From: Pseudogymnoascus destructans
Lineage: Eukaryota; Ascomycota; Leotiomycetes; Thelebolales; Thelebolaceae
Assembly (NCBI RefSeq): GCF_001641265.1
Contig: NW_020167532.1
Coordinates: 496,001-560,000, forward strand
Direction: 5' to 3'
Length of the DNA: 64,000 nucleotides
Shown piece after piece: positions 33,242 through 42,410 of this stretch. The position numbers were made by a program, and so were the translations under genes. Within the stretch, counting starts at the first letter, position 1. Each line of letters begins with the position of its first letter. The notes under the pieces were generated by a model that was not told the DNA's origin, did not search any database, and saw only the letters and a list, made by a program, of their open reading frames with translations.

Positions 33242-33923
33242 GTGAGGTGGGGGTGGAGGTTGGGGCTTGGGGGACGGGGGAGGGGTAGGGGGGGTTGTGG
33301 TTGGAGTAAGGGATGGTGGAGGATAGTGTTTGAAGGAACCTGATGAAGTTAAGAGCCGCCTTGGTGGCAAGATCTATTAGTGGATACACGAATATTTAGT
33401 CACGAATTCATGACCCAGACATCTCTAAATACCATAGCCCGTAGAATATATAGGGAGTACTCTCTATGTCGCCTGTCCTTCCTATCACAAAAAAAAAGTA
33501 TGAACATAGAAAAGAAGGAGATAGATGCCAAGCATCATCCCTCAGAACCAAGAATCGCCCACATGCCCAACCCTAGATACAAACATCACAGACATTCCCC
33601 TACCATCGTGCAGTACATACACACGCCAAACAACAGTAATAAATAGCAACAACAACAAGCAGCTGCCACTAGGGGGTTTGTCCGCTCCATAAAAAAGAAG
33701 AAAAGCAGTTCACAAGCGTCATCTCCCCCGATCGTTGGTATATATATATCAGCTCACAAACTCCATAAAACCCCTCCCCTCCCTCCCTCCCTACCTTTGC
33801 TAATCGCGGGGCGGAGCGGGGCTACGATCGATCGTAGGCCACACATATAGTTGGCGTTTCGTCGAGGGGTTTTCTTAACGCCGTGTGCAAACAGGGGTAA
33901 CATGAGTAAAAAAGAGAATTTCG
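33242..33923. other. Convergent intergenic region
   Basis: Lies between the 3' ends of palB (plus) and the C2H2 gene (minus). The start is G-rich (33242-33300), and AT-rich sequence with TATATATATA near 33741-33750 follows. No gene was seen. Confidence 0.55.
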
Positions 33924-35431
33924 TTAATTATTTCCGCCGCGCCTGCGGCGGCCTCGACTGGGTCCTTCGGGGCGCTGAGCGAGGACTTCGCGGAGGAGGG
34001 GGTCGTCTTTGTCTTTGTCTACGTGGTGGACGCGGACGTGTCTATGGGTGGCGGGTCAGTAAAAGTTTGTTTGCTATATGTGATTGTCACGCGGGTAGAG
34101 ATTACACCAAACATACCGTTGCAAATTATCCGGCCTCGGATACTTATGTTCCCTATCCATACAATACGGACAAACATACCCCGGCGACTCATGCACCAGC
34201 CCATGTCTAATCATCTCATTCTTCCTTTTGAACCCCTTCCCGCCCTCGCTCCTCTGGCACCCCTTCACGGGGCAATAGTGCGGCCGGTTCTGCGAATGCA
34301 CGTTCGCATGCGAGTTGAGCAGGTACTGCGTCTGGAAGGGCTGGGCCGTGCAGCCGGGGTACGAGCATTGGAATCCGCCGACGAGGGGGTTCGTGATGCC
34401 GTCGATGCTCATGCGGTCGATGCCGGCCGGGATCCCGTTGGGTGCCGACCCGGAGTGATCGGTGGTTGGTGCATCCGCTACATTCCCTGCGAAGTCGCCG
34501 CCGCTGGTGTATGAGACTTGGGATTGGCGCCGGAAGAAGAATGGGGGCGCGGGCAGGCCGGGCGAGGGGATGGTGTGGAAGCTTTCGTGCGGGGAGATGG
34601 GTGGTGGTGAGGTGTGAACCTGGCTTGGTGGGTGGTGGTGGGCTGGGTCGCCTACACGGAAGAGAGGCGTTTGCAGCGGAGATTGGATGGATATCGAGTG
34701 GCGGTGGCCGTTGGGAGGGGCTGTATCGACAGCTGCTGTGATAGCGGCATCTGCCAGATGCTTGAGCTCACCTAGATTGCCTAGTTGCGACGAGATCGAC
34801 GGCAGGGTAACGTTCGTCAGCTTCTCGGCCTTCGGGGACGCCTCCTGGATCGGCGCGAGATGTTCATGATTCCCGTTTATAGTGGATATCTTGGGAGACG
34901 ACATATGCCGCTGGTGGCCGTCCACCTGTCCCCCCACCTCCTCCGCATGGCTCGGTTTCGCAGCAGGCACTTCCCCAGCATTAAACGCTCTCAGCGCTCC
35001 CGCCGCCAGCGCTTCCAAGTCCACCGCCTGCGCCATCCCCTCCAACGGCACCTCCACACCCCTCTCCCCCTCACCCCCCCCCCCATATCCTCATCCTCCC
35101 CCTCGGGCGCCTGTATCAACTCACGCCCCGCTATCTCGGCAATCTCCCTCGCCGTCCCCCCCGCCATCGAGTCAAGTAGCGCTACATCCGCCGGATTCAG
35201 CACCGGCCTCAACAGCTTCCTCCGCAGGTTGTGCGCGCCGGGACTCCCCAGCGGCGTGCTCACCTCGGACGCGGCGCCGGGTGGGCTGGGCGACGGCTCC
35301 AGCTTGGGCCGCTGGATGCCGGGGGGGGGGCTGTCGCGGAGCCCGACGTCCGCGGGATCGTAAACGTCGTCGTCGTCGCGAGGTAGGGTGGTGGCGTTTG
35401 GCGCGGAGGCGGTGGCGGTGGCCATAGTCAT
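33924..35431 (-). CDS. Three-finger C2H2 zinc finger protein
   Basis: Exons 35075-35431, 34117-35027 and 33924-34041 give 461 residues. The last intron (75 bp, branch ACTGAC, CATAG acceptor) is clear and supplies the final histidines of finger 3 (NLQRHVRVHH) plus the tail DPLLREVLAQRPEG. The first junction is uncertain: two frames meet at a run of 11 G on the coding strand. A 47-bp intron 35028-35074 (GTGAGG to GCGCAG) restores the frame but lacks a branch consensus; alternatively the run is one G short. Fingers: FQCSYPGC ... HANVH, HYCPVKGC ... RHGLVH, YVCPYCMDREHKYPRPDNLQ ... HVRVHH. The N-terminal half is Pro/Ala-rich. It is probably a DNA-binding regulator; targets are unknown. The start could also be two codons later. 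Confidence 0.8.
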
Positions 35432-35523
35432 TGGTCTGCCATTGAAGCGCGGAGGCGGCGACGGGACGAGGCGTGCGGGCGCGACGAGGGCTCGCGGGTG
35501 TCTGACAGTGTGGGTTGTGTGCT

Positions 35524-35645
35524 GGGTTCTGAGTGCTGGGTGCTGGGTGCTGGCTGCTGGGTGCTGGGTGCTGGGTGCTGGCTGCTGGGTGCTGGGTGCT
35601 GGGTGCTGGCTGCTGGGTACTGGCTGCTGGCTGCTGGCTGCTGGA
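35524..35645. repeat. GCTGGGTGCTGG/GCTGGCTGCTGG array
   Basis: About 17 units of 7 bp (GCTGGGT and GCTGGCT variants) upstream of the C2H2 gene start. Slippage-prone; it encodes Trp-Val-Leu-Gly artefacts only. Confidence 0.9.
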
Positions 35646-36073
35646 TGGTCTATTTGCCAAGGCGGCGATGCGACCAGCTGGCGACGGGGCGGTAAGGATC
35701 AATGGGCGTGGGTATGGGTGCGATGGTTTGTAGAGTCGCGACAAGCCGCAGATGCGACAGAGGGCGGATTCGAGCGGGAGATAGTTATTCGAGAAAGTGT
35801 TTGGGACTCGGTGGCTGTGTCGGTGAGATGGCGGGTATCAGACGTGGACGGGGGGGGCAGCAGCAACAGTTGGGACCAGCACAGAGAGTGTAGTGTGGCT
35901 TCTAAGTTTGCTTTATTTTATTTTCTTTTCTTTTTGTGGTTATATTTATATAATTTTTTTCGTATCTTTAATATTTTTTCAGCCCAGTGGGTGTATTGCG
36001 AAGAAAGAGGATTGTGGTGCTGGTGCTGGGAGGTAAATGAGCAGGCGCATAAGGTTGGGAGGGATATTGTCAC

Positions 36074-36153
36074 GAGCAGCATCACGTGCATGATCTAATC
36101 ACGTGCGCTGCAGTGACCATGCACGTGATTAGAGTCTGCACGTGATGCTGCTC
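36074..36153. repeat. 80-bp near-perfect palindrome with four CACGTG boxes
   Basis: Arms 36074-36106 and 36121-36153 are inverted copies: the outer 17 bp (36074-36090 with 36137-36153) and the inner 13 bp (36094-36106 with 36121-36133) pair perfectly, separated by a 3-bp mismatch zone, around a 14-bp centre. Each arm carries two CACGTG cores. It could extrude as a cruciform or act as a dense bHLH-factor binding site, or be a tiny inverted-repeat element. Confidence 0.92.
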
Positions 36154-36320
36154 TTCTGGGATACGGTGGTATTTGGCCGTATAATGGCAAAATCCCACCA
36201 TGGTACCCCAGGATCTCTGGCCGGTGCTGGAACCGCCACAGTTTCAACTGAGGTTTCAGCACTGAAGCCACCAGAATAAGGGGCTTTTGGGGGTCCAAGA
36301 GAACCCATACAAGTCTTCTA

Positions 36321-36365
36321 CGTATCTATCCATAACGTATCTATCCATAACGTATCTATCCATAA
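36321..36365. repeat. Three exact 15-bp tandem units
   Basis: CGTATCTATCCATAA repeated three times without change, about 170 bp after the palindrome. Function unknown. Confidence 0.92.
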
Positions 36366-36574
36366 CGTGACTTCCCCACTGCCCTGTCCAGTCAAGGCTC
36401 TCTTACAGATATGGAGGGGGGTTCGAGGTTTGTGATGGTGCACTCCCAGACTCCCCATCGTACTACCCACTCCCAGGTCTTAGGAGAAAAAAACGGCGGA
36501 ACAGATCGAGCAAGATCGAACTAAAAAGAGAGCTGTTCTTTATTCTCTACCACATCTACAAACACCCGCCCCCC

Positions 36575-36652
36575 ATAAGCTCCCTCTCCCCCTCCCCCTC
36601 CCCTTCCCCCTCCCCCTCCCTCCCCCCCCTCCCTCCTCCCCCTCCCCGCCGT
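36575..36652. repeat. Polypyrimidine tract
   Basis: A run of CTCCCC units, nearly pure C/T on the plus strand, in the spacer downstream of the transporter gene. Frames over it are Gly/Glu artefacts. Confidence 0.8.
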
Positions 36653-37274
36653 TGCTCCCATGTATCACTCCGCCCCAAAGTGCAGCTTAAGTCGATCACT
36701 CCCCCTCCCATCCCAACCCAACCGCCCTGCCCTGCGGCTGAAAATCTCAACCAACCCACCTCGTCTCGTGCACAACCAACAAGTTGAATAAAACCTGTCA
36801 AACTTGTAAAAAAAGAACCCCTTCCCTAGTGTGGCCGCCCTTCCAGACGTGCAGTGCAGTTATATGCGATGTGTTGTACTGTACATCCTTCGCGCCGGCG
36901 CACAGTGTCACGCTACTCCCCCCGCCGCCATCTGCTTAGCCTAATCATAAGCCTCATCCGACGTCACGAGCAGCCAGTGCATCCCAGTCCGGTGGTGCAA
37001 ACAGCAGCACAAGACGAGCTAGCGAAGATGTAAGGGACTCTAAACTACGACAACACAAAAAAACAAAATTCGGCGGCGCGCCCAATCTGAAGTTCGGAGG
37101 AGGAGCAGGATTTATTGGCTGATGGTGTGTTAGAGTAGGATGACGACCCCTTGGTACCCCTCCAACACGCTAGATGTTCGTAAAGTGTGTACGTAAGTCA
37201 ACAGTGCCAATAGGCCGTGCCATCACCCGATCAGACGCGTCATCCGCGACCTCCCCTCAGCCTCATGCCCCGCC

Positions 37275-38666
37275 TTAGATATGCTCTATTGGCTCCTCTG
37301 GCAGCAGTTCCTCGACGGGATGCGAGACCATGCAGCGACGTAGTGGGGGTTGCACGATACCATTGAAGAGGAACGTGCCGTACACGAGGAGGCAGAAGCC
37401 GGCTACTTGGAGCAGCGTTGTTGGCCCGAGGCGCTCCCATCCAAGGCTCAAGGATACGATCCAGATGAAGAGTGTGCGGCATGTATCGATCGTGGATCTC
37501 GAGGTCGCGCTCACGCTCCTCGTCACTGAGAGGCCGAAGAAGTTAAATCCGCTGTGGCAGTTAGCATTAAAGCCTCTGATAAGAGGGGGAGTAGAGTGGA
37601 CATACCCAATACTGATCATAATCAGCACACTCGAGATAAGGATCTGCTTGTTATAAAACATCTGCCTCAACCCCTCCACCACATCAAAGTACCCCAGCTG
37701 CCCCTCCGGCGTCCTACCAATAGCCAAGTGAAGGACCAGCATCCCCAAAGCCGTGAACGTAAATCCAAAGATCCCCTCCCAGCCCACCACCCTAAGCGGC
37801 TCAAGTGCATATTTCTCCAGGATAAACTCCTCCAGCACAAACTGCGTCGCTGTGAAGATCTGGGCGCCCGCAATAAGGAATACTCCAATCATCGTGCTAA
37901 TAGCATCTGGTGTCGATGTAACTCTCCATATGATGACTGCAGCATTCTTAGCTCCCTCCAAAACCGAAGCGGGCTTGGTGACGTCTTCAGCCTGCAACGA
38001 CCCAGCCAGCCCAACGAGAGTAACACCCAGCACCACGGTGGCAAGCGCACACCACTGGAACAGGTACAACTTCTTCTTCAAGAAAACCACGCTGAATATG
38101 CCCACCCAAATCACCAACATTCCCCTCGTCATCTGATACACCGACGCCACTACAAACAGGAAGCCCGCATTCATAAGCGTAGTACCCAAGATATCACACG
38201 TAGCTGGCAGCGCCAACATCGCGATCTTCCACCCCGTAAGTGGCAACCTCCCCTCCGCATCCTTCGTCAGGACCCTCACAGCCGGATTCCTCAGACTCTC
38301 CTCATCTGCCTCCCTCGCATCCTCATCATCCTCATGGATAGCGTGGTAATCCGGCCCTTGATCCTCGGCGCGCTCACCCGCGAATCGCTGGTATAGAGAA
38401 AAGACCCCGACGACGAGCCAGCAGCCCATCTCGCCAATGAACATCTGCGCGGTCTGGATGACGGGCTGCTCGAAGTGTTTGCGGTTGTCGGGGTTGGGGT
38501 CGTCGCAGTTGGAGACGCATTGGTTGTCCTGGGGTTGTCTGTTAGTTGATAAGCTTGTCGAGGTGGGGAGGGGGGGACGGACTTGGTATTTGGTGAATAG
38601 AGTGTTGCAGCAGCCTGTGAGCAGCATCATGGCTACGAGCAACGGGATGAGTGACTTGGCCGCCAT
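37275..38666 (-). CDS. SLC35F6-type drug/metabolite transporter
   Basis: Exons 38583-38666, 37606-38528 and 37275-37551 give 427 residues. Both introns are 54 bp, so unspliced transcripts stay in frame. Intron 2 has GTATGT and GCTAAC signals; intron 1 has the poor donor GTCCGT, but removing it gives LFTKYQ joined to DNQCVSNC, which fits homologues. The protein starts with a hydrophobic segment (LIPLLVAMMLLTGCCNTL), then HFEQPVIQTAQMFIGEMGCW, and about nine to ten further membrane segments, including an ALPATCDILGTTLMNAGFLF and QMTRGMLVIWVGIFSVVFLK block typical of SLC35F6/EamA-like transporters. Human SLC35F6 sits in lysosomes and mitochondria, and its substrate is unsettled. A cytosolic acidic loop (HEDDEDAREADEE) follows the second membrane segment. 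Confidence 0.88.
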   Translation of the reverse strand: MAAKSLIPLLVAMMLLTGCCNTLFTKYQVRPPLPTSTSLSTNRQPQDNQCVSNCDDPNPDNRKHFEQPVIQTAQMFIGEMGCWLVVGVFSLYQRFAGERAEDQGPDYHAIHEDDEDAREADEESLRNPAVRVLTKDAEGRLPLTGWKIAMLALPATCDILGTTLMNAGFLFVVASVYQMTRGMLVIWVGIFSVVFLKKKLYLFQWCALATVVLGVTLVGLAGSLQAEDVTKPASVLEGAKNAAVIIWRVTSTPDAISTMIGVFLIAGAQIFTATQFVLEEFILEKYALEPLRVVGWEGIFGFTFTALGMLVLHLAIGRTPEGQLGYFDVVEGLRQMFYNKQILISSVLIMISIGYVHSTPPLIRGFNANCHSGFNFFGLSVTRSVSATSRSTIDTCRTLFIWIVSLSLGWERLGPTTLLQVAGFCLLVYGTFLFNGIVQPPLRRCMVSHPVEELLPEEPIEHI

Positions 38667-39374
38667 CTTGGAGGTGCTGTGGTGCCGCAGTCGCCTGTGG
38701 TTTGGTGGAAGAGATACTGTGTCGACTGGGGCTTGCAGCAGATAAGTATGGTGAATATATATGTTTCTATATCATGGTATAATAACGATGGTTCTAATAC
38801 ATGCCTATCGTCCGGCGTGGAGGGGCGTAGTGGCAACTCTTGTCTTTGTTGCGAGGGAGTTGAGGGGGATCTCAGCTGGTTAGCACCCGGATAGGTGTGA
38901 CAGGTTACAATCGGGTCCATCACATCGTGGATTACGTAAGCCAGATACCTGCTCCACCTTCAGTATTTCAAAATTATATGGTTTAGAACTAAGTTACTCA
39001 TATCGTACTCGATATGCAAATGTGTGTGGCCTAGAGGTTCCTAATTAAACGAGTTATTTGTATGGCTAAGCAAAAATGGCTGCTTGTAAACCTATTATTT
39101 CCAAGTCAAATAATAAAAATAAAAGTGTGAATATAAAAAGATATAGCTAACTTAACTTAACTATACTTGTCAAGTTTAATGGCTCAATCTTATACATATG
39201 TCTCTGGCCTAGAGGTTTCCAATTAAATGATTTATTTGTATAGCTACGCACATAATAATGTGCGCATGGTATCATATCCTGAACAGAAGCATCACCGCAA
39301 ACCCCTCCGAAAAATAACACACCTAAATACAACAATACTGTGATAACAGTGCCAACGCTCTAGTTAAAACCCCA
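38667..39374. other. Intergenic, AT-rich, with a diverged direct repeat
   Basis: Spacer between two minus-strand genes. Very AT-rich from 38960 to 39260, with two similar ~50-bp segments (39018 and 39199). No gene was seen. Confidence 0.55.
39018..39250. repeat. Pair of diverged ~50-bp direct repeats
   Basis: Segments beginning near 39018 and 39199 share GGCCTAGAGGTT, AATTAAA and TTATTTGTAT blocks in the same order, about 180 bp apart, with several C/T and A/G differences. They may be remains of a duplicated element. Confidence 0.7.
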
Positions 39375-40961
39375 CTACGCTAAAGGTTTATCACTCGCCA
39401 TGCTGGTCTCAGTGGTTATACCCTTGGCCAAGTCATCCCCCTTGTCTCCCTTTTCTCCCTTTAGAGACCTGTGCGTTAACGGGTTATGGTGCTCCTTCTT
39501 CGGCTTGGGCTTTTCGCCCTTCAAGTTGTTGTAATGAACAATCCCCATCTCACGATCCCTCTTCAGCCGCGCCTGATCCTCGGGGCTAACCTCCACACCC
39601 TCAATCGACTTGACCTTCTTGGCCTCGACAAACCCCATGATGCCTCCAATACCAGCCACGATGCAGGCCATTGCCACGAAAAGACCAGTACTCCATGAAG
39701 GGCGCTCATATCTATTAAACTTCCACATAAACACGGAGAGGACGATCTGTAGAAACGTATTCCACACGAACATCCAGATGAAAAAGTCCATTTTCCACCT
39801 TGCTGTAGCCGGTGCACGATTTCCTGTCAGCGGTGCGCTGGGGATAGTCTTCAGGGGATATGGCACAGCACTCTCCGGCAGCGCGGATATCTCAGCCTCG
39901 ATATTATCGGGCCCAACTGAGATAGGCAAGTCCGAAGATCCTTCCAGTCTGAACCAATCTCGGTGGATGCCAGCTAGGCGGCGAAGGCTAAGCTGGTCGC
40001 CTCGGATGTGATATTTCATCAGGTAGTAAAAATCCCGGAATCTCCATGGAACCAAGCCGAATCCCGTTACGCAGAACAGCGCGTTGAGGATTTGTGAGTC
40101 GATCTCGATCCAGATTCTTCGCGGGGAGTTAATATCGTCGCAGGTAGGGTAGCACATCGCTGGCGATGCATTGCATAGCAGTAGGAATAGCATGCCTCCC
40201 CAGGCAACAACGTTCAAACCGTAAATGACCACCAAGAAACCGAGGGGCGTAAGAAAGAACTTCCAGAAAGCCTTGGCACCGATAGCCGTAGATGTCTGCC
40301 AGTTGTGCTTTGGCGGGAACTCATAACCGTTGTCGAATGGCTCAATTCTGTATTCTTGGTTTGGTTCAGTGGTTGAACCGCCGACTTGTGGCACAGAGGC
40401 CGTGTTCTGTTGTACGACTGGGTTCTGGGAATCCGCGGACCCTTCGGCACTGATTGTATCCAGTTGCCTACTCGTGACGGCGTTCTCTATCGGGCTCTCG
40501 AGTTTCTGATTCTCCGCGACTTCAGTAAGCCCGCTGCCAGTACCATTCCTAGCAACCAGCGAGTTGGAGGTAGTACGGCGCCCAATGCTAGCACGCCTGC
40601 TTTTTTCCTTCAACTGACCATCGCCGGTCCAACCATCACTCCCAAAACTACCTCTCCTAATATCAGCTATCGAGGGAGCGGACGAAGCAATAGAAGCCGT
40701 CGCAGACCACATGCCAACTGGTATGCTCGATTGCTCAAATGTTCGGGATGCGCTTCGAAGCCTTTTCGCTATCGCTGTGTATCCTCCTGGACTCCCTCCG
40801 TCGGCATTGCTGTTTGCCCTACTCTGCCGGGAGCCTGAAGCGCTCTCCGGCCCGCTGTCAGGGCGTGTCGTCGTGATGGGAGTGATTGCAGGGAAAGCGG
40901 TCGTATCGCTGGCAGCAGTAGATTGGCCATTGGCCGCGGTGGGTATTGGTTGTTCGGTCAT
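39375..40961 (-). CDS. DUF2985 multi-pass membrane protein
   Basis: Single exon, 528 residues. The first ~200 residues are Ser/Thr-rich and probably disordered. Then follow conserved membrane segments: LGFLVVIYGLNVVAWGGMLF, ILNALFCVTGFGLVPWRF with the preceding PRRIWIEIDSQ, MDFFIWMFVWNTFLQIVLS, and a fourth hydrophobic stretch in GLFVAMACIVAGIGGIMGF. The block IWIEIDSQILNALFCVTGFG followed by RFRDFYYLMKY is characteristic of fungal DUF2985 proteins, whose biochemical function is not known. A Cys pair (CNASPAMCYPTCDD) lies between the first two membrane segments. The C-terminus is Lys-rich. The first Met of the open frame was used. Confidence 0.88.
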   Translation of the reverse strand: MTEQPIPTAANGQSTAASDTTAFPAITPITTTRPDSGPESASGSRQSRANSNADGGSPGGYTAIAKRLRSASRTFEQSSIPVGMWSATASIASSAPSIADIRRGSFGSDGWTGDGQLKEKSRRASIGRRTTSNSLVARNGTGSGLTEVAENQKLESPIENAVTSRQLDTISAEGSADSQNPVVQQNTASVPQVGGSTTEPNQEYRIEPFDNGYEFPPKHNWQTSTAIGAKAFWKFFLTPLGFLVVIYGLNVVAWGGMLFLLLCNASPAMCYPTCDDINSPRRIWIEIDSQILNALFCVTGFGLVPWRFRDFYYLMKYHIRGDQLSLRRLAGIHRDWFRLEGSSDLPISVGPDNIEAEISALPESAVPYPLKTIPSAPLTGNRAPATARWKMDFFIWMFVWNTFLQIVLSVFMWKFNRYERPSWSTGLFVAMACIVAGIGGIMGFVEAKKVKSIEGVEVSPEDQARLKRDREMGIVHYNNLKGEKPKPKKEHHNPLTHRSLKGEKGDKGDDLAKGITTETSMASDKPLA

Positions 40962-41772
40962 GTCTCTTATCTCTAGAGCAAGAAGCCGGTTGAAACGGTT
41001 GATGGTGAGATCTCTAGTCGACCGATTCAGGCCGTCGTCGAAAGAAGAGGATGCTGGGAGGCGATATGTTCGTCAAGATTTGGGCCCAACAGGGACAGCT
41101 TATATGTCCAATCGGTGGCCGCGACGATCAATCGATATGTTTGGGATATACTTCGAGCAACTCATGTACACATTTTGAACCAATTGTATGACGAATGCTG
41201 ATATTTTGAACACCGATTGTCGTCGAAGCAGTGAGGCAGCGAGGAAATAGGGACTCCTCGTTTGGATAGGGAAAGGCGCTGGACAGTCACAGTAATAGGA
41301 GATAACAAGACAATAACATGAAGAAGGGGAAAACGGCCGCGATAGATTCGAGGAAGTGGTAAAGCTAAGTGCCGGGTTATGGGCAAGGATCTTCTACACA
41401 GTGGAGGCGTTGGAGGCGTTCGGAGGAAGACGAGACGGGCGAGCGAGAAGGTACATGTGGGATTGTACCTGGTGTTGTCAAGTTGGGCGCCATCTCGGAG
41501 TTTGGGACAGAAAGGTACCTGATCCGCTAAGTACCCTGTGAGTGGATGAGTAATGGTCCTCTAACGGGATCGGATTTGTGCCTGGCATGGTGGGATGAAA
41601 AGTTTTGATTGGCTAGCTGGACCCCTCTTGATCCGTTGCATTGTCTCTAAGAAATCTACGGTTGGGCCTAGACAATAAGTTACGGAATTAAAATTCATCT
41701 GCCGAGGAGGCTGTTATCTGTTATCTAACTATTCAGGTCATCACCAACAAATCCAAAGGCCTCAACCACACC
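40962..41772. other. Divergent upstream region of the DUF2985 and SEN15 genes
   Basis: Shared promoter region of about 810 bp. No repeats stand out and no other gene was recognised. Confidence 0.55.
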
Positions 41773-42339
41773 ATGGCGACCTCCGACAATGGGCCTCCTG
41801 CTGAGTCCGCTGTACAGGCTCTGCTCACCGCCGCAAGCCAACAGTCCAAGACCAGCGGCATTCCCGCTCACCTTCACCAGCTAGCTGCGACTGTGCTCTA
41901 CAACCTTCAATATCAACACGAATGGACTGAACTCGCAATCCAAACAACGTCGACCATTACAGGCTCCACTCTTCCCAGGCCTCTCGTATACGGGATACCT
42001 CCAGCTCGGGCCTACGTGCACCCCGATGAACAAGCCGAGATCCTGAAAGCTGAGCACAAGACCGGGCAGTCGATTCCTCCTAGTCCGGAGCCGGAATGGG
42101 TCCTCCCAACACACATCAACGAGAAGTGGAGCTTAAAGAAGTTTGCGGAGGTTTTTGACGCTATAGAGACTGTGCCACCCGGAAGCACAGACACACTGGA
42201 GCAGGACGAGGACGAGGTTGGAGCAGGCTGGCGGGGCAAGAATAGGCAGAAGAGACTGCTGCTGGCCACTCTGCACGATGACAGCACAGTCGTCTACTAC
42301 ATTGTGCACGATGGGATCGTCAAGCCACGGCAAAATTGA
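41773..42339 (+). CDS. sen15: tRNA-splicing endonuclease subunit Sen15
   Basis: Single exon, 188 residues. It has the Sen15 layout: an N-terminal helical part (LHQLAATVLYNLQYQHEWTE), the Pro-rich link with LPRPLVYGIPPARAYVHPDE and WVLPTHINEKWSLKKFAEVF, an acidic insert (EQDEDEVGAG), and the final beta strands KRLLLATLHDDSTVVYYIVH. Sen15 pairs with Sen34 in the heterotetrameric endonuclease that removes introns from pre-tRNAs; Sen15 itself is structural, not catalytic. The start ATG follows a run of frame stops and directly precedes the conserved core. It lies tail-to-tail with the alcohol dehydrogenase gene; only ~70 bp separate their stop codons. Confidence 0.92.
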   Translation: MATSDNGPPAESAVQALLTAASQQSKTSGIPAHLHQLAATVLYNLQYQHEWTELAIQTTSTITGSTLPRPLVYGIPPARAYVHPDEQAEILKAEHKTGQSIPPSPEPEWVLPTHINEKWSLKKFAEVFDAIETVPPGSTDTLEQDEDEVGAGWRGKNRQKRLLLATLHDDSTVVYYIVHDGIVKPRQN

Positions 42340-42410
42340 ACTACTCGCAAAGGTGCAACGATTACATTTGACGAACTATATCCGTTCCAAACGGCCAATC
42401 TCCACGATCT

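Larger units (their letters stand above)
35432..37274. other. Long intergenic region with repeats and a large palindrome
   Basis: Promoter side of the C2H2 gene and 3' side of the transporter gene. It holds a GCTGGGTGCTGG-type array (35524-35645), the CACGTG palindrome (36074-36153), three exact 15-bp units (36321-36365) and a C/T-rich run (36580-36650). No gene is supported; frames over the arrays are artefacts. Confidence 0.6.
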
